Source: MWDV01 sp002070715 (GTDB lineage Bacteria; Verrucomicrobiota; Verrucomicrobiia; Limisphaerales; MWDV01). Taken from it: a DNA stretch of 64,000 nucleotides. Shown piece after piece: positions 25,838-35,219 of this stretch. The DNA is taken from contig DAONTI010000013.1 of the NCBI GenBank assembly GCA_035411585.1, forward strand, positions 49,341 through 113,340, read 5' to 3'. The translations under genes and the position numbers were made by a program. A model generated the notes under the pieces. The model ran no database searches, was not told the DNA's origin, and saw only the letters and a list, made by a program, of their open reading frames with translations. How positions within the stretch are numbered: the first letter of the stretch is position 1; each line of letters opens with the position of its first letter.

Positions 25838-28357
25838 GTGAAAATCGAGTTGCCGCCCATTTTGGCTCCGACCGAATCCGCCACCGTATCCCCCGGGGCG
25901 GACGAACCGGTTTGTTTTCATTGCGGCACCCCGTGCGGCGGAGCGGCGGTGTGGCATGCGGGCCAGGCTTTCTGCTGCCACGGATGCCGGACGGTGTTCG
26001 AGTTGTTGGCGGAGAGCGGGCTGGGCCATTTCTACGATCTCGGCAAACAGGCGGGCATTCGCATCAAAACGGCGACGCGCGAGGATCAATTCCGGCATCT
26101 GGATGACCCGGCGGTGCGGGAGCGCTTGGTGGATTTTGCGGATGACCGGACCTGCCGGGTCACCTTGCGCATCCCGGCGATTCATTGCGTGGCGTGCGTG
26201 TGGTTGCTGGAAAACTTGTTCCGGCTGCATCCCGCCATCGGACGCACGGAGGTCAATTTCCCGCGACGCGAGGCGGCGGTGACGTTTGATCCCGCGCGGT
26301 TGAAGCTCAGTGGTTTGGTGGCCTTGCTCAGCTCCCTGGGTTACGAGCCGGTGTTCAACCTGGCCGATTTGGGAACGTCGTCCGCTCCGTCCGTGCCCCG
26401 CCGGCTGTGGTTGCAACTGGGCGTGGCGGGCTTCGCGTTCGGCAACGTGATGATGCTGAGCCTGCCGGGCTACTTGGGCATGGAAAGCGCGGGCAATCCG
26501 GCGCTGGCGCGGTTCCTGGGCATCGTGTCCCTGGGGCTGGCCCTGCCGGTGGTGTTTTACAGCGCGGCGGACTACTGGCGGTCGGCCTGGCAGTGTCTCC
26601 GGCAACGAACGCTGACGATTGAACTGCCCCTTGCCATCGGCATGGCGGCTTTGTTCGGACAAAGCCTCTACGAAATCGCCCGCGGCTTGGGGCCAGGGTA
26701 TCTCGATTCCCTGACCGGGCTGGTGTTTTTTCTCCTTTGCGGACGGTTGTTCCAGCAAAAGACCTACGACCGGCTTTCGTTTGATCGTGACTATCAATCA
26801 TTTTTCCCGTTGTCGGTGGTGCGCCAGACGACGCAGGGCGAAACCACCGTGGCGCTGGCACGCCTGCGGGTGGGCGACCGGCTGCGCTTGCGGCATGGCG
26901 AATTGATTCCGGCGGATGCCCGGCTCGTGAGTGGTCCGGCGTTGATTGATTACAGCTTTGTCACGGGCGAATCCGATCCGGTGGCGCGGCAACCGGGTGA
27001 TTACCTCTATGCGGGCGGCCAGCAAACCGGCGCCGCCATCGTCGTGGAAATTGTGAAACCGGTTTCGCAGAGCTACCTGACCTCGTTATGGAGCCACGCC
27101 GCCTTCACCAAAACCCGCACCCCAACCCTGCAAACGCTGACCAACCGGTTAAGCCGCGGGTTTGTGGTGGGACTGGCGGTCGTGGCGTTGAGCACCGCAG
27201 CCTACTGGGCCTTGACCAATCCGGCCCTGACTTGGTGGACGTTTACGGCGGTCTTAATCGTGGCGTGTCCGTGCGCGCTGGCGTTGGCGGCGCCCTTCGC
27301 CCTCGGCACGGCGCAACGGTGGCTGGCGCGGCAGAACGTGTTTCTGAAAAATCCGCAAGTCTTGGAAACGCTGGCCCGCGTGGAGGCCATCGTGTTCGAT
27401 AAAACCGGCACCTTGACCGCGCCGCGCCAGGCTGCGGTGACTTGGACGGGCGGACAATTGTCCGTGGACGAAGCGGCCGACGTCGCGGCTCTGGCGGGGC
27501 ATTCGACGCATCCACTGGCGCGGGAAATCAGCGAGGCATGGAAAGCCCGATGGACGGGGAACGGAGGCGAACCGGAAACCGGTCCGATCACCGATTTCCA
27601 GGAACATCCCGGACGCGGCCTGGCCGGGCGCCGGCGGTATCGGCGCATCCAGTTGGGATCGGCCCGTTGGCTGCGGGAATGGGGGGTGACGGTCCCGGCT
27701 GATTTTCCGGAAACGGAAGCCCCCGCCGGGGCCACGGTTCACTGCGCCTTGGATGGCGTCTATCGCGGTCATTATCGAATCGTCAGCCGGCTGCGGCCGC
27801 GGACGGATGATTTGATTGGCGGACTGGCCCCACGCTTCGATTTGGCGCTGCTCAGCGGGGACAACGAACGCGAGCGCCAGACCTTTCGCGCATTGTTCGG
27901 CGAACGGGCTGGCCTCCACTTCAACCAAACGCCGCTGGGCAAACTGGATTTCATCCGCCGCCTGCAACAAACCGGCAAGACCACGATGATGGTGGGTGAC
28001 GGCTTGAACGACGCCGGTGCGTTGCGGCAAAGTGATGTCGGCGTGGCGGTGGTGGAACAGATCGGCGCGTTTTCTCCAGCCAGCGATGTGATCCTCGAAG
28101 CCAGCCAGGTGGGGCGGTTGCCGGCGTTGCTGCGGTTTGCCCGCTTGGCGGTGGGCGTGGTCTATGTGAGTTTTGGTCTGTCGGTGATTTACAACGGCGT
28201 GGGCATCAGTTTTGCCGCGCGCGGCGTGCTGTCGCCGCTGGTGGCGGCGGTGTTGATGCCGCTCAGTTCGGTTTCCGTGGTGGCTTTTGCCTGCGGGGCC
28301 ACGATCTGGGCGGCACGGCGATGTGGATTTACCGGCGGGGGAGGCGGTCCGGCATGA
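25838..28357 (+). CDS. ccoI: Copper-translocating P-type ATPase for cbb3 oxidase (CcoI/FixI)
   Basis: P1B-type ATPase, 839 residues, that delivers copper for cbb3 oxidase assembly. The N-terminal Cys-rich segment CFHCGTPCGG...CCHGCRTV is the metal-binding domain seen in CcoI, followed by an HMA-like domain (IPAIHCVACVWLLENLF). The membrane metal site is C477-P478-C479 (VACPCALALAAPFAL), the phosphorylated Asp is D521 in DKTGTLT, and the hinge motif is MMVGDGLNDAGAL. The GTG at 25838 is the only start that keeps the Cys-rich domain. Its stop overlaps the ATG of ccoS (ATGA), and the oxidase subunits follow directly, which fixes the role as CcoI rather than a general copper exporter. Confidence 0.94.
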   Translation: MKIELPPILAPTESATVSPGADEPVCFHCGTPCGGAAVWHAGQAFCCHGCRTVFELLAESGLGHFYDLGKQAGIRIKTATREDQFRHLDDPAVRERLVDFADDRTCRVTLRIPAIHCVACVWLLENLFRLHPAIGRTEVNFPRREAAVTFDPARLKLSGLVALLSSLGYEPVFNLADLGTSSAPSVPRRLWLQLGVAGFAFGNVMMLSLPGYLGMESAGNPALARFLGIVSLGLALPVVFYSAADYWRSAWQCLRQRTLTIELPLAIGMAALFGQSLYEIARGLGPGYLDSLTGLVFFLLCGRLFQQKTYDRLSFDRDYQSFFPLSVVRQTTQGETTVALARLRVGDRLRLRHGELIPADARLVSGPALIDYSFVTGESDPVARQPGDYLYAGGQQTGAAIVVEIVKPVSQSYLTSLWSHAAFTKTRTPTLQTLTNRLSRGFVVGLAVVALSTAAYWALTNPALTWWTFTAVLIVACPCALALAAPFALGTAQRWLARQNVFLKNPQVLETLARVEAIVFDKTGTLTAPRQAAVTWTGGQLSVDEAADVAALAGHSTHPLAREISEAWKARWTGNGGEPETGPITDFQEHPGRGLAGRRRYRRIQLGSARWLREWGVTVPADFPETEAPAGATVHCALDGVYRGHYRIVSRLRPRTDDLIGGLAPRFDLALLSGDNERERQTFRALFGERAGLHFNQTPLGKLDFIRRLQQTGKTTMMVGDGLNDAGALRQSDVGVAVVEQIGAFSPASDVILEASQVGRLPALLRFARLAVGVVYVSFGLSVIYNGVGISFAARGVLSPLVAAVLMPLSSVSVVAFACGATIWAARRCGFTGGGGGPA

Positions 28358-28554
28358 GCGCGATTTACCTGCTCATTTCCGCCAGCCTGCTGGTGGCCCT
28401 GGGATTTTTGGCGGCCTTCATTTGGGCGGTGCGTTCGGGGCAATACGAGGATACCCATACCCCCGCGCTACGCGTGTTGGGGGAGGATCCGCCCCCGGCC
28501 CGACCGGACGGCGCGCCGGAGACATGGAAGAAAAATAACAAACATGAACGTTGA
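28354..28554 (+). CDS. ccoS: cbb3-type cytochrome oxidase assembly protein CcoS
   Basis: A 66-residue protein with one transmembrane helix (MSAIYLLISASLLVALGFLAAFIWAVRSGQYED). The helix ending AVRSGQYED followed by a short Pro-rich tail is the CcoS signature. It is needed for cofactor insertion into the oxidase. It starts within the ccoI stop and overlaps the ccoNO start by 11 bases. Confidence 0.92.
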   Translation: MSAIYLLISASLLVALGFLAAFIWAVRSGQYEDTHTPALRVLGEDPPPARPDGAPETWKKNNKHER

Positions 28555-30688
28555 GACCTTTCGTTACGACAACCGGGTGGTGCGGGCTTTCTGCCTCGCG
28601 ACGGCTTTTTGGGGCTTGATCGGCACCAGCGTGGGCTTGCTGGCCGCCTGCCAGTTATTCTGGCCCGGGCTGAATCTGGAACTGCCCTTCACCACCTTTG
28701 GCCGCATCCGCCCGTTGCATACCAACGCGGTGGTCTTTGCCTTTGTCGGCAACGGCATGTTCATGGGCATCTACTGGTCGCTGCAACGGCTGTGCAAAGC
28801 GCGCATGTTCAGCGACACGTTGAGCTGGCTCAATTTCTGGGGGTGGAACGCCATCATCGTGGCGGCCGCGCTCACGTTGCCGCTGGGGCTGACGACGAGC
28901 AAGGAATACGCGGAACTGGAGTGGCCGATTGACATTGCCATCACCGTGGTCTGGGTGGCGTTTACGGTGAACCTGCTGGGCACGGTCCTGCGGCGGCGCG
29001 AGAAGCACATGTACGTGGCTATTTGGTTTTACATCGCCACGGCCATCACGGTGGCGGTGCTGCACATCGTCAATTCCCTGGCCGTGCCCGCCGGGCCTTT
29101 CAAGAGTTATCCCATCTACGCCGGCGTGCAGGATGCGCTGGTGCAATGGTGGTACGGGCACAACGCGGTGGCGTTCTTCCTGACCACCCCCTATCTCGGC
29201 CTGATGTATTACTACCTCCCCAAGGCGGCGAACCGGCCGGTGTTCAGCTACCGGCTTTCGATCATTCATTTCTGGGGATTGATTTTCATTTACATCTGGG
29301 CGGGCCCGCACCATCTGCTCTACACCGCGCTGCCGGACTGGGCGCAATCGCTGGGCATGGTTTTCAGTGTGATGCTGGTGGCGCCGAGTTGGGGCGGCAT
29401 GTTGAACGGGTTGCTCACGCTGCGCGGGGCGTGGGACCAGGTCCGCCAGGACCCGGTGCTCAAGTTCCTGGTCGTCGCCGTGACGGCCTACGGCATGGCC
29501 ACGCTGGAAGGTCCGACGCTGGCGGTCAAGAGCGTCAACGCCCTTTCGCATTACACGGATTGGACGATCGCGCATGTGCACACCGGCGCGCTGGGGTGGA
29601 ACGGGTTTCTCACCTTCGGCGTGCTCTACTGGCTCTTTCCGCGGCTGTACCACACCAAACTCTGGTCCACCAAACTGGCCAATTACCATTTCTGGATCGG
29701 CCTGCTGGGCATGATGTTTTACCTGCTGCCGATCTACGTGAGCGGCGTCACCCAGGGCTTGATGTGGAAACAGTTCACCGGCGACGGCTTCCTGCAATAC
29801 GGCAACTTCCTGGACATCGTCATCCGCCTGCTGCCCATGCACAAACTGCGTGCGCTGGGCGGGACGTTTTATGTGACGGGCATTGTGCTGCTGTGCGTGA
29901 ACCTGTATCGCACCGCCCGGAGCGGCCGCTTTGAACCAGAAACGGAAGCCCAGGCGCCGGCCTTGCGCCGCTCGGATAGCGCCGGGGAAAAACGCTGGAC
30001 GCATCGCTGGCTGGAAGGGCTGCCGGTGACGTTCACCGTGTTGACGACGCTGGCGATTTTGGTCGGCGGCCTGGTGGAAATCGTCCCCATGTTCCTAATT
30101 AAATCCAACGTCCCCACCCTGGCCAGCGTCAAACCGTACACGCCGTTGGAAGTGTTGGGACGCGATTTATACATCCGCGAAGGCTGCGTGGGATGTCATT
30201 CGCAGATGGTGCGACCGTTCCGCTCCGAAACCGAACGCTACGGCGAGTATTCGAAGGCCGGCGAATATGTCTATGACCATCCCTTCCTGTGGGGCTCGAA
30301 GCGCACCGGCCCGGATTTGCACCGGGTGGGCGGGAAATACCCCGACGCCTGGCATTACAATCACATGGAGGATCCGACCAGCACGTCGCCCGGGTCCATC
30401 ATGCCGCACTATCCCTGGCTGTTGACGCAAAAGCTCGACACCGCGCCGCTCAAGGCCCGCATCGCCGCGCTGCGCAAAGTGGGGGTCCCCTACCCGCCCG
30501 GCTACGAAGACACGGCGGCCGCCGAACTCAAGACCCAGGCCGACCAAATCGTGGCCAATCTCAAAAGCGGGATGATCACCACCGAACCCGACCGGGAGAT
30601 CATCGCGCTCATTGCGTACCTCCAACGCCTGGGCACCGACATCAAGACTCCCGCCGCCACCGCGACGGCGGCCCCCACGGCGGAATGA
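28544..30688 (+). CDS. ccoNO: cbb3-type cytochrome c oxidase, fused subunits I and II (CcoN-CcoO)
   Basis: Terminal oxidase core, 714 residues. The first ~480 residues are CcoN: twelve-helix haem-copper subunit with FGRIRPLHTNAVVFAFVGNG, VQWWYGHNAVAFFLT, IIHFWGLIFIYIWAGPHHLLY and DWTIAHVHTGALGWNG, covering the haem and CuB His ligands. After a linker (about 465-490) comes a membrane anchor (FTVLTTLAILVGGLVEIVPMF) and the CcoO cytochrome c domain: LGRDLYIREGCVGCHSQMVR with C548, C551 and H552, and a Met-containing region (SPGSIMPHYPWLL). Separate ccoN and ccoO genes are usual in Proteobacteria; fusions are known in Bacteroidetes and related phyla. It reduces oxygen at low tension and pumps protons in the inner membrane. 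Confidence 0.95.
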   Translation: MNVETFRYDNRVVRAFCLATAFWGLIGTSVGLLAACQLFWPGLNLELPFTTFGRIRPLHTNAVVFAFVGNGMFMGIYWSLQRLCKARMFSDTLSWLNFWGWNAIIVAAALTLPLGLTTSKEYAELEWPIDIAITVVWVAFTVNLLGTVLRRREKHMYVAIWFYIATAITVAVLHIVNSLAVPAGPFKSYPIYAGVQDALVQWWYGHNAVAFFLTTPYLGLMYYYLPKAANRPVFSYRLSIIHFWGLIFIYIWAGPHHLLYTALPDWAQSLGMVFSVMLVAPSWGGMLNGLLTLRGAWDQVRQDPVLKFLVVAVTAYGMATLEGPTLAVKSVNALSHYTDWTIAHVHTGALGWNGFLTFGVLYWLFPRLYHTKLWSTKLANYHFWIGLLGMMFYLLPIYVSGVTQGLMWKQFTGDGFLQYGNFLDIVIRLLPMHKLRALGGTFYVTGIVLLCVNLYRTARSGRFEPETEAQAPALRRSDSAGEKRWTHRWLEGLPVTFTVLTTLAILVGGLVEIVPMFLIKSNVPTLASVKPYTPLEVLGRDLYIREGCVGCHSQMVRPFRSETERYGEYSKAGEYVYDHPFLWGSKRTGPDLHRVGGKYPDAWHYNHMEDPTSTSPGSIMPHYPWLLTQKLDTAPLKARIAALRKVGVPYPPGYEDTAAAELKTQADQIVANLKSGMITTEPDREIIALIAYLQRLGTDIKTPAATATAAPTAE

Positions 30689-30716
30689 CATCCCGGTTGC
30701 TTTCCCTTTTCCTGTT

Positions 30717-30914
30717 ATGATCAAAAACGTATTGGAACACTTGGGCGGCGTGGCCGGTTACGGCATCGTTTCCTTGTGCCTGTTCTTCGCCCTTTTCGCC
30801 GGCATCATGATCTGGACGTTTCGCTTGAAGAAAACCGATCTGGACGCCGCCGCCGCCCTGCCGCTGCAGGAGCCACCCGACGAACCCTCCGCTTGGGAAA
30901 ACCGCTATGAATGA
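30717..30914 (+). CDS. ccoQ: cbb3 oxidase small subunit CcoQ-like
   Basis: A 65-residue protein with one transmembrane helix (GIVSLCLFFALFAGIMIWTF) followed by an acidic/Pro tail. Position between ccoNO and ccoP and the helix ending IMIWTFRLKK fit CcoQ/FixQ, which stabilises the oxidase. It overlaps ccoP by eight bases. The gene is short and recognised mainly from context. Confidence 0.82.
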   Translation: MIKNVLEHLGGVAGYGIVSLCLFFALFAGIMIWTFRLKKTDLDAAAALPLQEPPDEPSAWENRYE

Positions 30915-31500
30915 ATCCTTGGAAAAAGATCCGCTGTTGCTCGATCACGAATACGACGGCATCGGCGAACTCGACAACAACCTGCCGCGCTGGTGGGTGT
31001 GGATGTTCAATTTTTCCATCCTCTTCGCCATTCTATACATGATCCATTATCATGTGCTGGGGCGCGGACAACTCATGGCGGCCGAATACGCCGCCGAAAT
31101 GGAGGCCGGCGAAAAAATCAAACAAGCCGCGCTGGCGCGTTTCGAGTCGGAGATGGCCACGCTGGCGCCTTCGACAGTTCCCGCGTTGCTGGCTGAAGGC
31201 GGCACGCTCTTCGCCAATCTGTGCGCGCCCTGTCACCGCGAGGATGGCGGCGGATTGGTCGGTCCCAACCTGACCGATGATTACTGGATTCACGGGGGCG
31301 AGTTCAAGGACACCCTCCGCACCATCTACAACGGCGTCCCGGAAAAGGGCATGATCACTTGGAAAAATCTGCTCAAACCGCGCGAAATGCATGCCGTGGC
31401 CAGCTACATCTACACCCTGCGGGGCGCCACCCTGGCCACCCCCGGCAAACCGCCGGAGAACCAAGCCCCCGCCGACACCGGTCCCAGCATTTACGAATAA
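30907..31500 (+). CDS. ccoP: cbb3 oxidase c-type cytochrome subunit CcoP (mono-haem)
   Basis: 197 residues. The N-terminal part (DHEYDGIGELDNNLPRWW) is the FixP_N signature, followed by one membrane helix (VWMFNFSILFAILYMIHYHVL). A single cytochrome c domain holds the haem motif at C106-x-x-C109-H110 (LCAPCHREDGGG) and a likely Met ligand in EKGMITWKNLL. Classic CcoP has two haems, so this is a shorter mono-haem form as found outside Proteobacteria. It ends the operon before a clear terminator. Confidence 0.92.
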   Translation: MNESLEKDPLLLDHEYDGIGELDNNLPRWWVWMFNFSILFAILYMIHYHVLGRGQLMAAEYAAEMEAGEKIKQAALARFESEMATLAPSTVPALLAEGGTLFANLCAPCHREDGGGLVGPNLTDDYWIHGGEFKDTLRTIYNGVPEKGMITWKNLLKPREMHAVASYIYTLRGATLATPGKPPENQAPADTGPSIYE

Positions 31501-31531
31501 TCATCGGCGGCACCCCGCCTCAGCGCAACCG

Positions 31532-31559
31532 ACAACCGGACTGTTGCCGGTTGTTTTTT
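31532..31559 (+). terminator. Rho-independent terminator after ccoP
   Basis: Perfect 8-bp stem ACAACCGG / CCGGTTGT around a seven-base loop (31540-31546), followed by a T run at 31555-31559. It lies 31 bases after the ccoP stop and separates the oxidase operon from ilvD. Confidence 0.85.
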
Positions 31560-31649
31560 CGCGGACGGGTTTCCGAGGCGTGACATTCGTTTCTGGAACG
31601 TTTATTTTCCGGGCCGGTTGGAAATTAAATCAAGACACTGAACACCACC

Positions 31650-33914
31650 ATGCGCTCTGACATCATCAAGAAAGGCTTTGAACGCGCGCCGCATCGCTCG
31701 TTGCTCCGCGCCACCGGCGCCATCGAATCCGAGTCCGATTGGGACAAGCCGTTCATCGCCATCGCCAATTCCTACACCGACTGCATCCCCGGTCACACGC
31801 ATCTCAACGAAGTGGGCCAGCTCGTCAAGCGCCTCGTCCGCGAGGCCGGCGGCGTGCCTTTCATTTTCAACACCATCGGCGTGGACGATGGCATCGCGAT
31901 GGGCCACTCGGGCATGCTCTATTCGCTGCCCTCGCGCGAACTCATCGCCGACACGGTCGAGACCATGCTGCGGGCGCATTGCTTTGACGGCATGATCTGC
32001 ATTCCCAATTGCGACAAAATTGTGCCGGGCATGTTGATGGCGGCCATGCGGGTAAACATCCCCACCGTTTTCGTCAGCGGCGGACCGATGGCCGCCGGCA
32101 TCGCCGCGCAACAGGCCACGCACGCCGATCTGGCGGCGCACTTGCAGCCGGCCTCGGGCAAGGCGGATTTGATCTCGGTATTCAAAGGCGTGGGCGAACT
32201 CCAGACCGGCCAGATCACCGAGGCGCAATTGAAGGCCCTCGAGCAAAGCGCCTGTCCGACCTGCGGCTCGTGCTCCGGGATGTTCACCGCCAATTCGATG
32301 AACTGCCTCTGTGAGGCGCTCGGCATGGCGCTGCCCGGCAACGGCACCGTGCTCGCCGTTTCCAAGGAACGCGAGGCGTTGTACGAACGCGCCGCCCGCA
32401 CCATCCTGAAACTCATCGAACACGACCTCAAACCGCGCGACATTGCCACCCTGGAAGCCTTTGACAACGCGCTGATGCTCGACGTGGCGATGGGCGGCTC
32501 GACCAACACCATCCTGCACACGTTGGCCATCGCGCGCGAGGCGGGCATCCCCTACGACATCAAACGCATTGACGCCATTTCCAGGCGCATCCCGTGTCTC
32601 TGCAAGGTGTCGCCTTCGTCGGATTACCACGTTCAGGACGTCCACCGGGCGGGCGGCATCCACACCATTTTGGGCGAACTCAAACGCCTGGGCGTGTTGA
32701 ATGTCCACTGCCGGACGGTCACCGGCAAAACCCTCGGGGAGAACATTGACGAGTGGGACGTGCGCTCGAACAAATGCAGCGCATGGGCCCGGGCGGCGCG
32801 CGTTTCCGGCGCGTCGGCGATCGTGGTGGACCCGAATGACCAACTGGGCGCGGCCACGCGCACGGCCAGCGGGAATCTCGCGCCCAAACCGATGCTGTTC
32901 TTCCCCGCCGATCCCCGCGCCATCTCGCTCTGGCGTTTGGCCGCCGCGTTCAACGCCAACGATGCCGCCGCCGCCGCGTGTCTGTTCGCCGCCGACGGCG
33001 AATGGCAGGTGGACGAAACGGTAACGTGGAAAGGCGCCGCGGAAATCGAAGCCGGTTTGAACGGCAAGTTCGCCGAGTTCAAAGGCCTGGTCCGGGCGGA
33101 GCTGGGCAATCTCAAAGGCTCACCCGTGTTGATCCTCTGGCGTTACACCGGCGGCGAGAAAAAGCGGGCCGGCTTGGTGCGCACCGGACGGTTGCGCGGC
33201 TGGACCTTGAGCAAAGTCTATCACGACCACCGCGAAAACTTGGTGAAAGAGGCACAACCGACCGGTCTGATGCCTTACGATCCAGCGTTCCGCTTCGACG
33301 CCAACGATTGCATCCGCACCCCGGCCACTGCGCATACGCCGGACGGCGGTTTGTCCATCCTTTACGGTCAACTGGCCCCCGACGGCAGCGTGGTAAAAAC
33401 CGCCGGCATCAGCGACGCTTTCAAGGCGTACTGCGGTCCCGGCTTTGTCTTTGAAGGGCCCTGCGTGATTTTCGAAAGCCAGGACGAAGCCTGCGCCGGT
33501 ATTCTGGAGGGCAAGGTCCGCGCCGGCGATGTGGTCATCATCCGCAACGAAGGCCCCCGGGGCGGCCCGGGCATGCAGGAGATGCTTTCGCCCACCAGCT
33601 ACATCGTGGGCATGGGATTGGGCGACAAATGCGCGCTCATCACCGATGGCCGCTTCAGCGGCGGCACGGCGGGCGCGTGCATTGGACACGTTTCCCCGGA
33701 AGCGGCGGAAGGCGGACCGATTGGTTTGCTCCAAGCCGGCGATCGCATCCGCATAGATTTTCCGAACCGGCGGATGGACATCCTAGTGGCCGAGGCGGAA
33801 CTGGCGGAACGCCGTAAGAACTGGCAACCCGTGAAACGCGATATCGGTGGCTGGCTGGCGCGTTATCAAAAGCTGGTGACCAACGCGAGCCAGGGCGGCA
33901 TCCTGACGGCCTGA
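31650..33914 (+). CDS. ilvD: Dihydroxy-acid dehydratase with NTF2/SnoaL-like insertion
   Basis: Iron-sulfur dehydratase of branched-chain amino acid synthesis, 754 residues against about 560-620 in the family. Conserved parts: SYTDCIPGHTHLNEV (C45), MICIPNCDKIVPGM (C121), ACPTCGSCSGMFTANSMN, VHRAGGIHTILGEL, TVTGKTLGEN, then DGGLSILYGQLAPDGSVVKTAG, GGPGMQEM and LITDGRFSGGT. Between TVTGKTLGEN (about 360) and the resumption of homology (about 545, PAFRFDANDCIRT) lie about 170 residues; E. coli IlvD has about 40 there. Residues about 418-530 (ISLWRLAAAFNANDAAAAACLF, then VLILWRYTGG) look like an NTF2/SnoaL-type alpha-beta domain. The frame stays open throughout. It follows the ccoP terminator and is transcribed alone. 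Confidence 0.88.
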   Translation: MRSDIIKKGFERAPHRSLLRATGAIESESDWDKPFIAIANSYTDCIPGHTHLNEVGQLVKRLVREAGGVPFIFNTIGVDDGIAMGHSGMLYSLPSRELIADTVETMLRAHCFDGMICIPNCDKIVPGMLMAAMRVNIPTVFVSGGPMAAGIAAQQATHADLAAHLQPASGKADLISVFKGVGELQTGQITEAQLKALEQSACPTCGSCSGMFTANSMNCLCEALGMALPGNGTVLAVSKEREALYERAARTILKLIEHDLKPRDIATLEAFDNALMLDVAMGGSTNTILHTLAIAREAGIPYDIKRIDAISRRIPCLCKVSPSSDYHVQDVHRAGGIHTILGELKRLGVLNVHCRTVTGKTLGENIDEWDVRSNKCSAWARAARVSGASAIVVDPNDQLGAATRTASGNLAPKPMLFFPADPRAISLWRLAAAFNANDAAAAACLFAADGEWQVDETVTWKGAAEIEAGLNGKFAEFKGLVRAELGNLKGSPVLILWRYTGGEKKRAGLVRTGRLRGWTLSKVYHDHRENLVKEAQPTGLMPYDPAFRFDANDCIRTPATAHTPDGGLSILYGQLAPDGSVVKTAGISDAFKAYCGPGFVFEGPCVIFESQDEACAGILEGKVRAGDVVIIRNEGPRGGPGMQEMLSPTSYIVGMGLGDKCALITDGRFSGGTAGACIGHVSPEAAEGGPIGLLQAGDRIRIDFPNRRMDILVAEAELAERRKNWQPVKRDIGGWLARYQKLVTNASQGGILTA

Positions 33915-33977
33915 TTGTCGGCGTTCACTCTTCGCGAACGCCCCCCGCCTACGGGCGCGACGGGGGTGGCTGGATCA

Positions 33978-35210
33978 TCACGGTTCGACATACACCGGCA
34001 TGCCAACCCAGGCCAGCCGGAGCAAATGTTCGGCGTTCCAATTGGCCAACCGGAAACAACCGTGCGATTCCGTGCGCCCCACTTGTTCCGGACTGGGCGT
34101 GCCGTGAATGCCGTAGCCGGGCCGGTCCAAGCTGATCCACGCCGAACCCACCGGGTTGTTGGGCCCGGGCGGAAGGATTAATTTCCGTCCCAACGCGCGC
34201 GCCTCGGCAGATTCTGAAAAGATCGCCGGGTTAAAGGTGTAGTTAGGATTCTCGGCCAGGGCGACGACCCGCAATTCGCCCGCGGGCCGCTTCTCCACCC
34301 GGGCCGCGATGCTGCACGGGAAATGCGCCAGCAGGTTGGTGTCGCCGCTGTACACCTGCAGTTGTTTCGCTCCCAGCGTGATGACCGCAAACCCGGCTTT
34401 GCGGGGCGTGGGCACCGGCGGCACGTCGGGAATCATCACGGTCGAGCCGGCGCCCACATGCGTCCAATCCACTCCGGGATTGATCCGGCGGATCAAATTG
34501 GGCGAGGCCCGCCCCGTCTCCGCCACCAATTCAAGGAGTGTCTCATATTCCAAGGCGGTCTGCTGGGATTTGCCCAACCAAGTGCGGCTCAACGGTTGCA
34601 AACGTGCCACGTCGCCGGACGTTACCACGTAACGGTGCAGCGCCGGGCGGGCAAGCGTCAGGACCGCGCGCGTGCCCGCATCCAGCTCCCCGGATGCCGG
34701 TCGTTTCGTCATGCGTTGAAACGCCCGCAGCGCGGCGTGGGTTTGCGCACCCATCACGCCGTCAATCGAACCCGGAGAAAAACCCTGCCGCGCCAAGGCA
34801 ATCTGCGCCTCCAAAACATCCCGGACCGGTCGCGGAAACCCTGTTTCCGTGGGCATCGGCACCTCTTCCGGAGGCGCTTCGACTGTCGGCAGCGGAACGG
34901 AAGTCACCGTTACCGGAGGCGGGGCCGGGATTTCCACGGGCGGGATGGGCACCCGCTCCACAGGCAAGGGAGGCGAAGGCAGATTGGTCACCGTCACCAC
35001 CGGCGGCGACGGAAAAACCAGGGTGGGCACATTGGTCGGTTCAACTACCGCCGGTGGAATTCCCCGCTCACTCCGTTGTGTATGCCACCAAAAAACCACG
35101 CCCGCCGCCGCCACAAGCAGCAGGCCGATGGGCAACCACGGCTTCCGCCGCGGACGGCGTCGGCGCCGGCGTTTCCGGGGACGCACAGAGTGTAGCACAC
35201 GGAAGGGCAC
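33978..35210 (-). CDS. L,D-transpeptidase with peptidoglycan-binding and LysM-like domains
   Basis: Membrane-anchored cell-wall enzyme, 410 residues. A very basic cytoplasmic tail (RPRKRRRRRRPRRK) precedes one helix (WLPIGLLLVAAAGVVFWW). Then comes a Pro/Val-rich spacer to about residue 140, a PG_binding_1-like domain (LARQGFSPGSIDGVMGAQTHAALRAF), a LysM-like stretch (about 255-280, ending GSTVMIPD), and a YkuD domain with the catalytic motif HGTPSPEQVG...SHGCFRL; the nucleophile is C385. It makes 3-3 cross-links or attaches proteins to peptidoglycan. The GTG start at 35210 is the best available. It is nine bases downstream of the cytidylate-kinase-like gene, probably co-transcribed. Confidence 0.92.
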   Translation of the reverse strand: MPFRVLHSVRPRKRRRRRRPRRKPWLPIGLLLVAAAGVVFWWHTQRSERGIPPAVVEPTNVPTLVFPSPPVVTVTNLPSPPLPVERVPIPPVEIPAPPPVTVTSVPLPTVEAPPEEVPMPTETGFPRPVRDVLEAQIALARQGFSPGSIDGVMGAQTHAALRAFQRMTKRPASGELDAGTRAVLTLARPALHRYVVTSGDVARLQPLSRTWLGKSQQTALEYETLLELVAETGRASPNLIRRINPGVDWTHVGAGSTVMIPDVPPVPTPRKAGFAVITLGAKQLQVYSGDTNLLAHFPCSIAARVEKRPAGELRVVALAENPNYTFNPAIFSESAEARALGRKLILPPGPNNPVGSAWISLDRPGYGIHGTPSPEQVGRTESHGCFRLANWNAEHLLRLAWVGMPVYVEP

Positions 35211-35219
35211 GCGCCTGGA

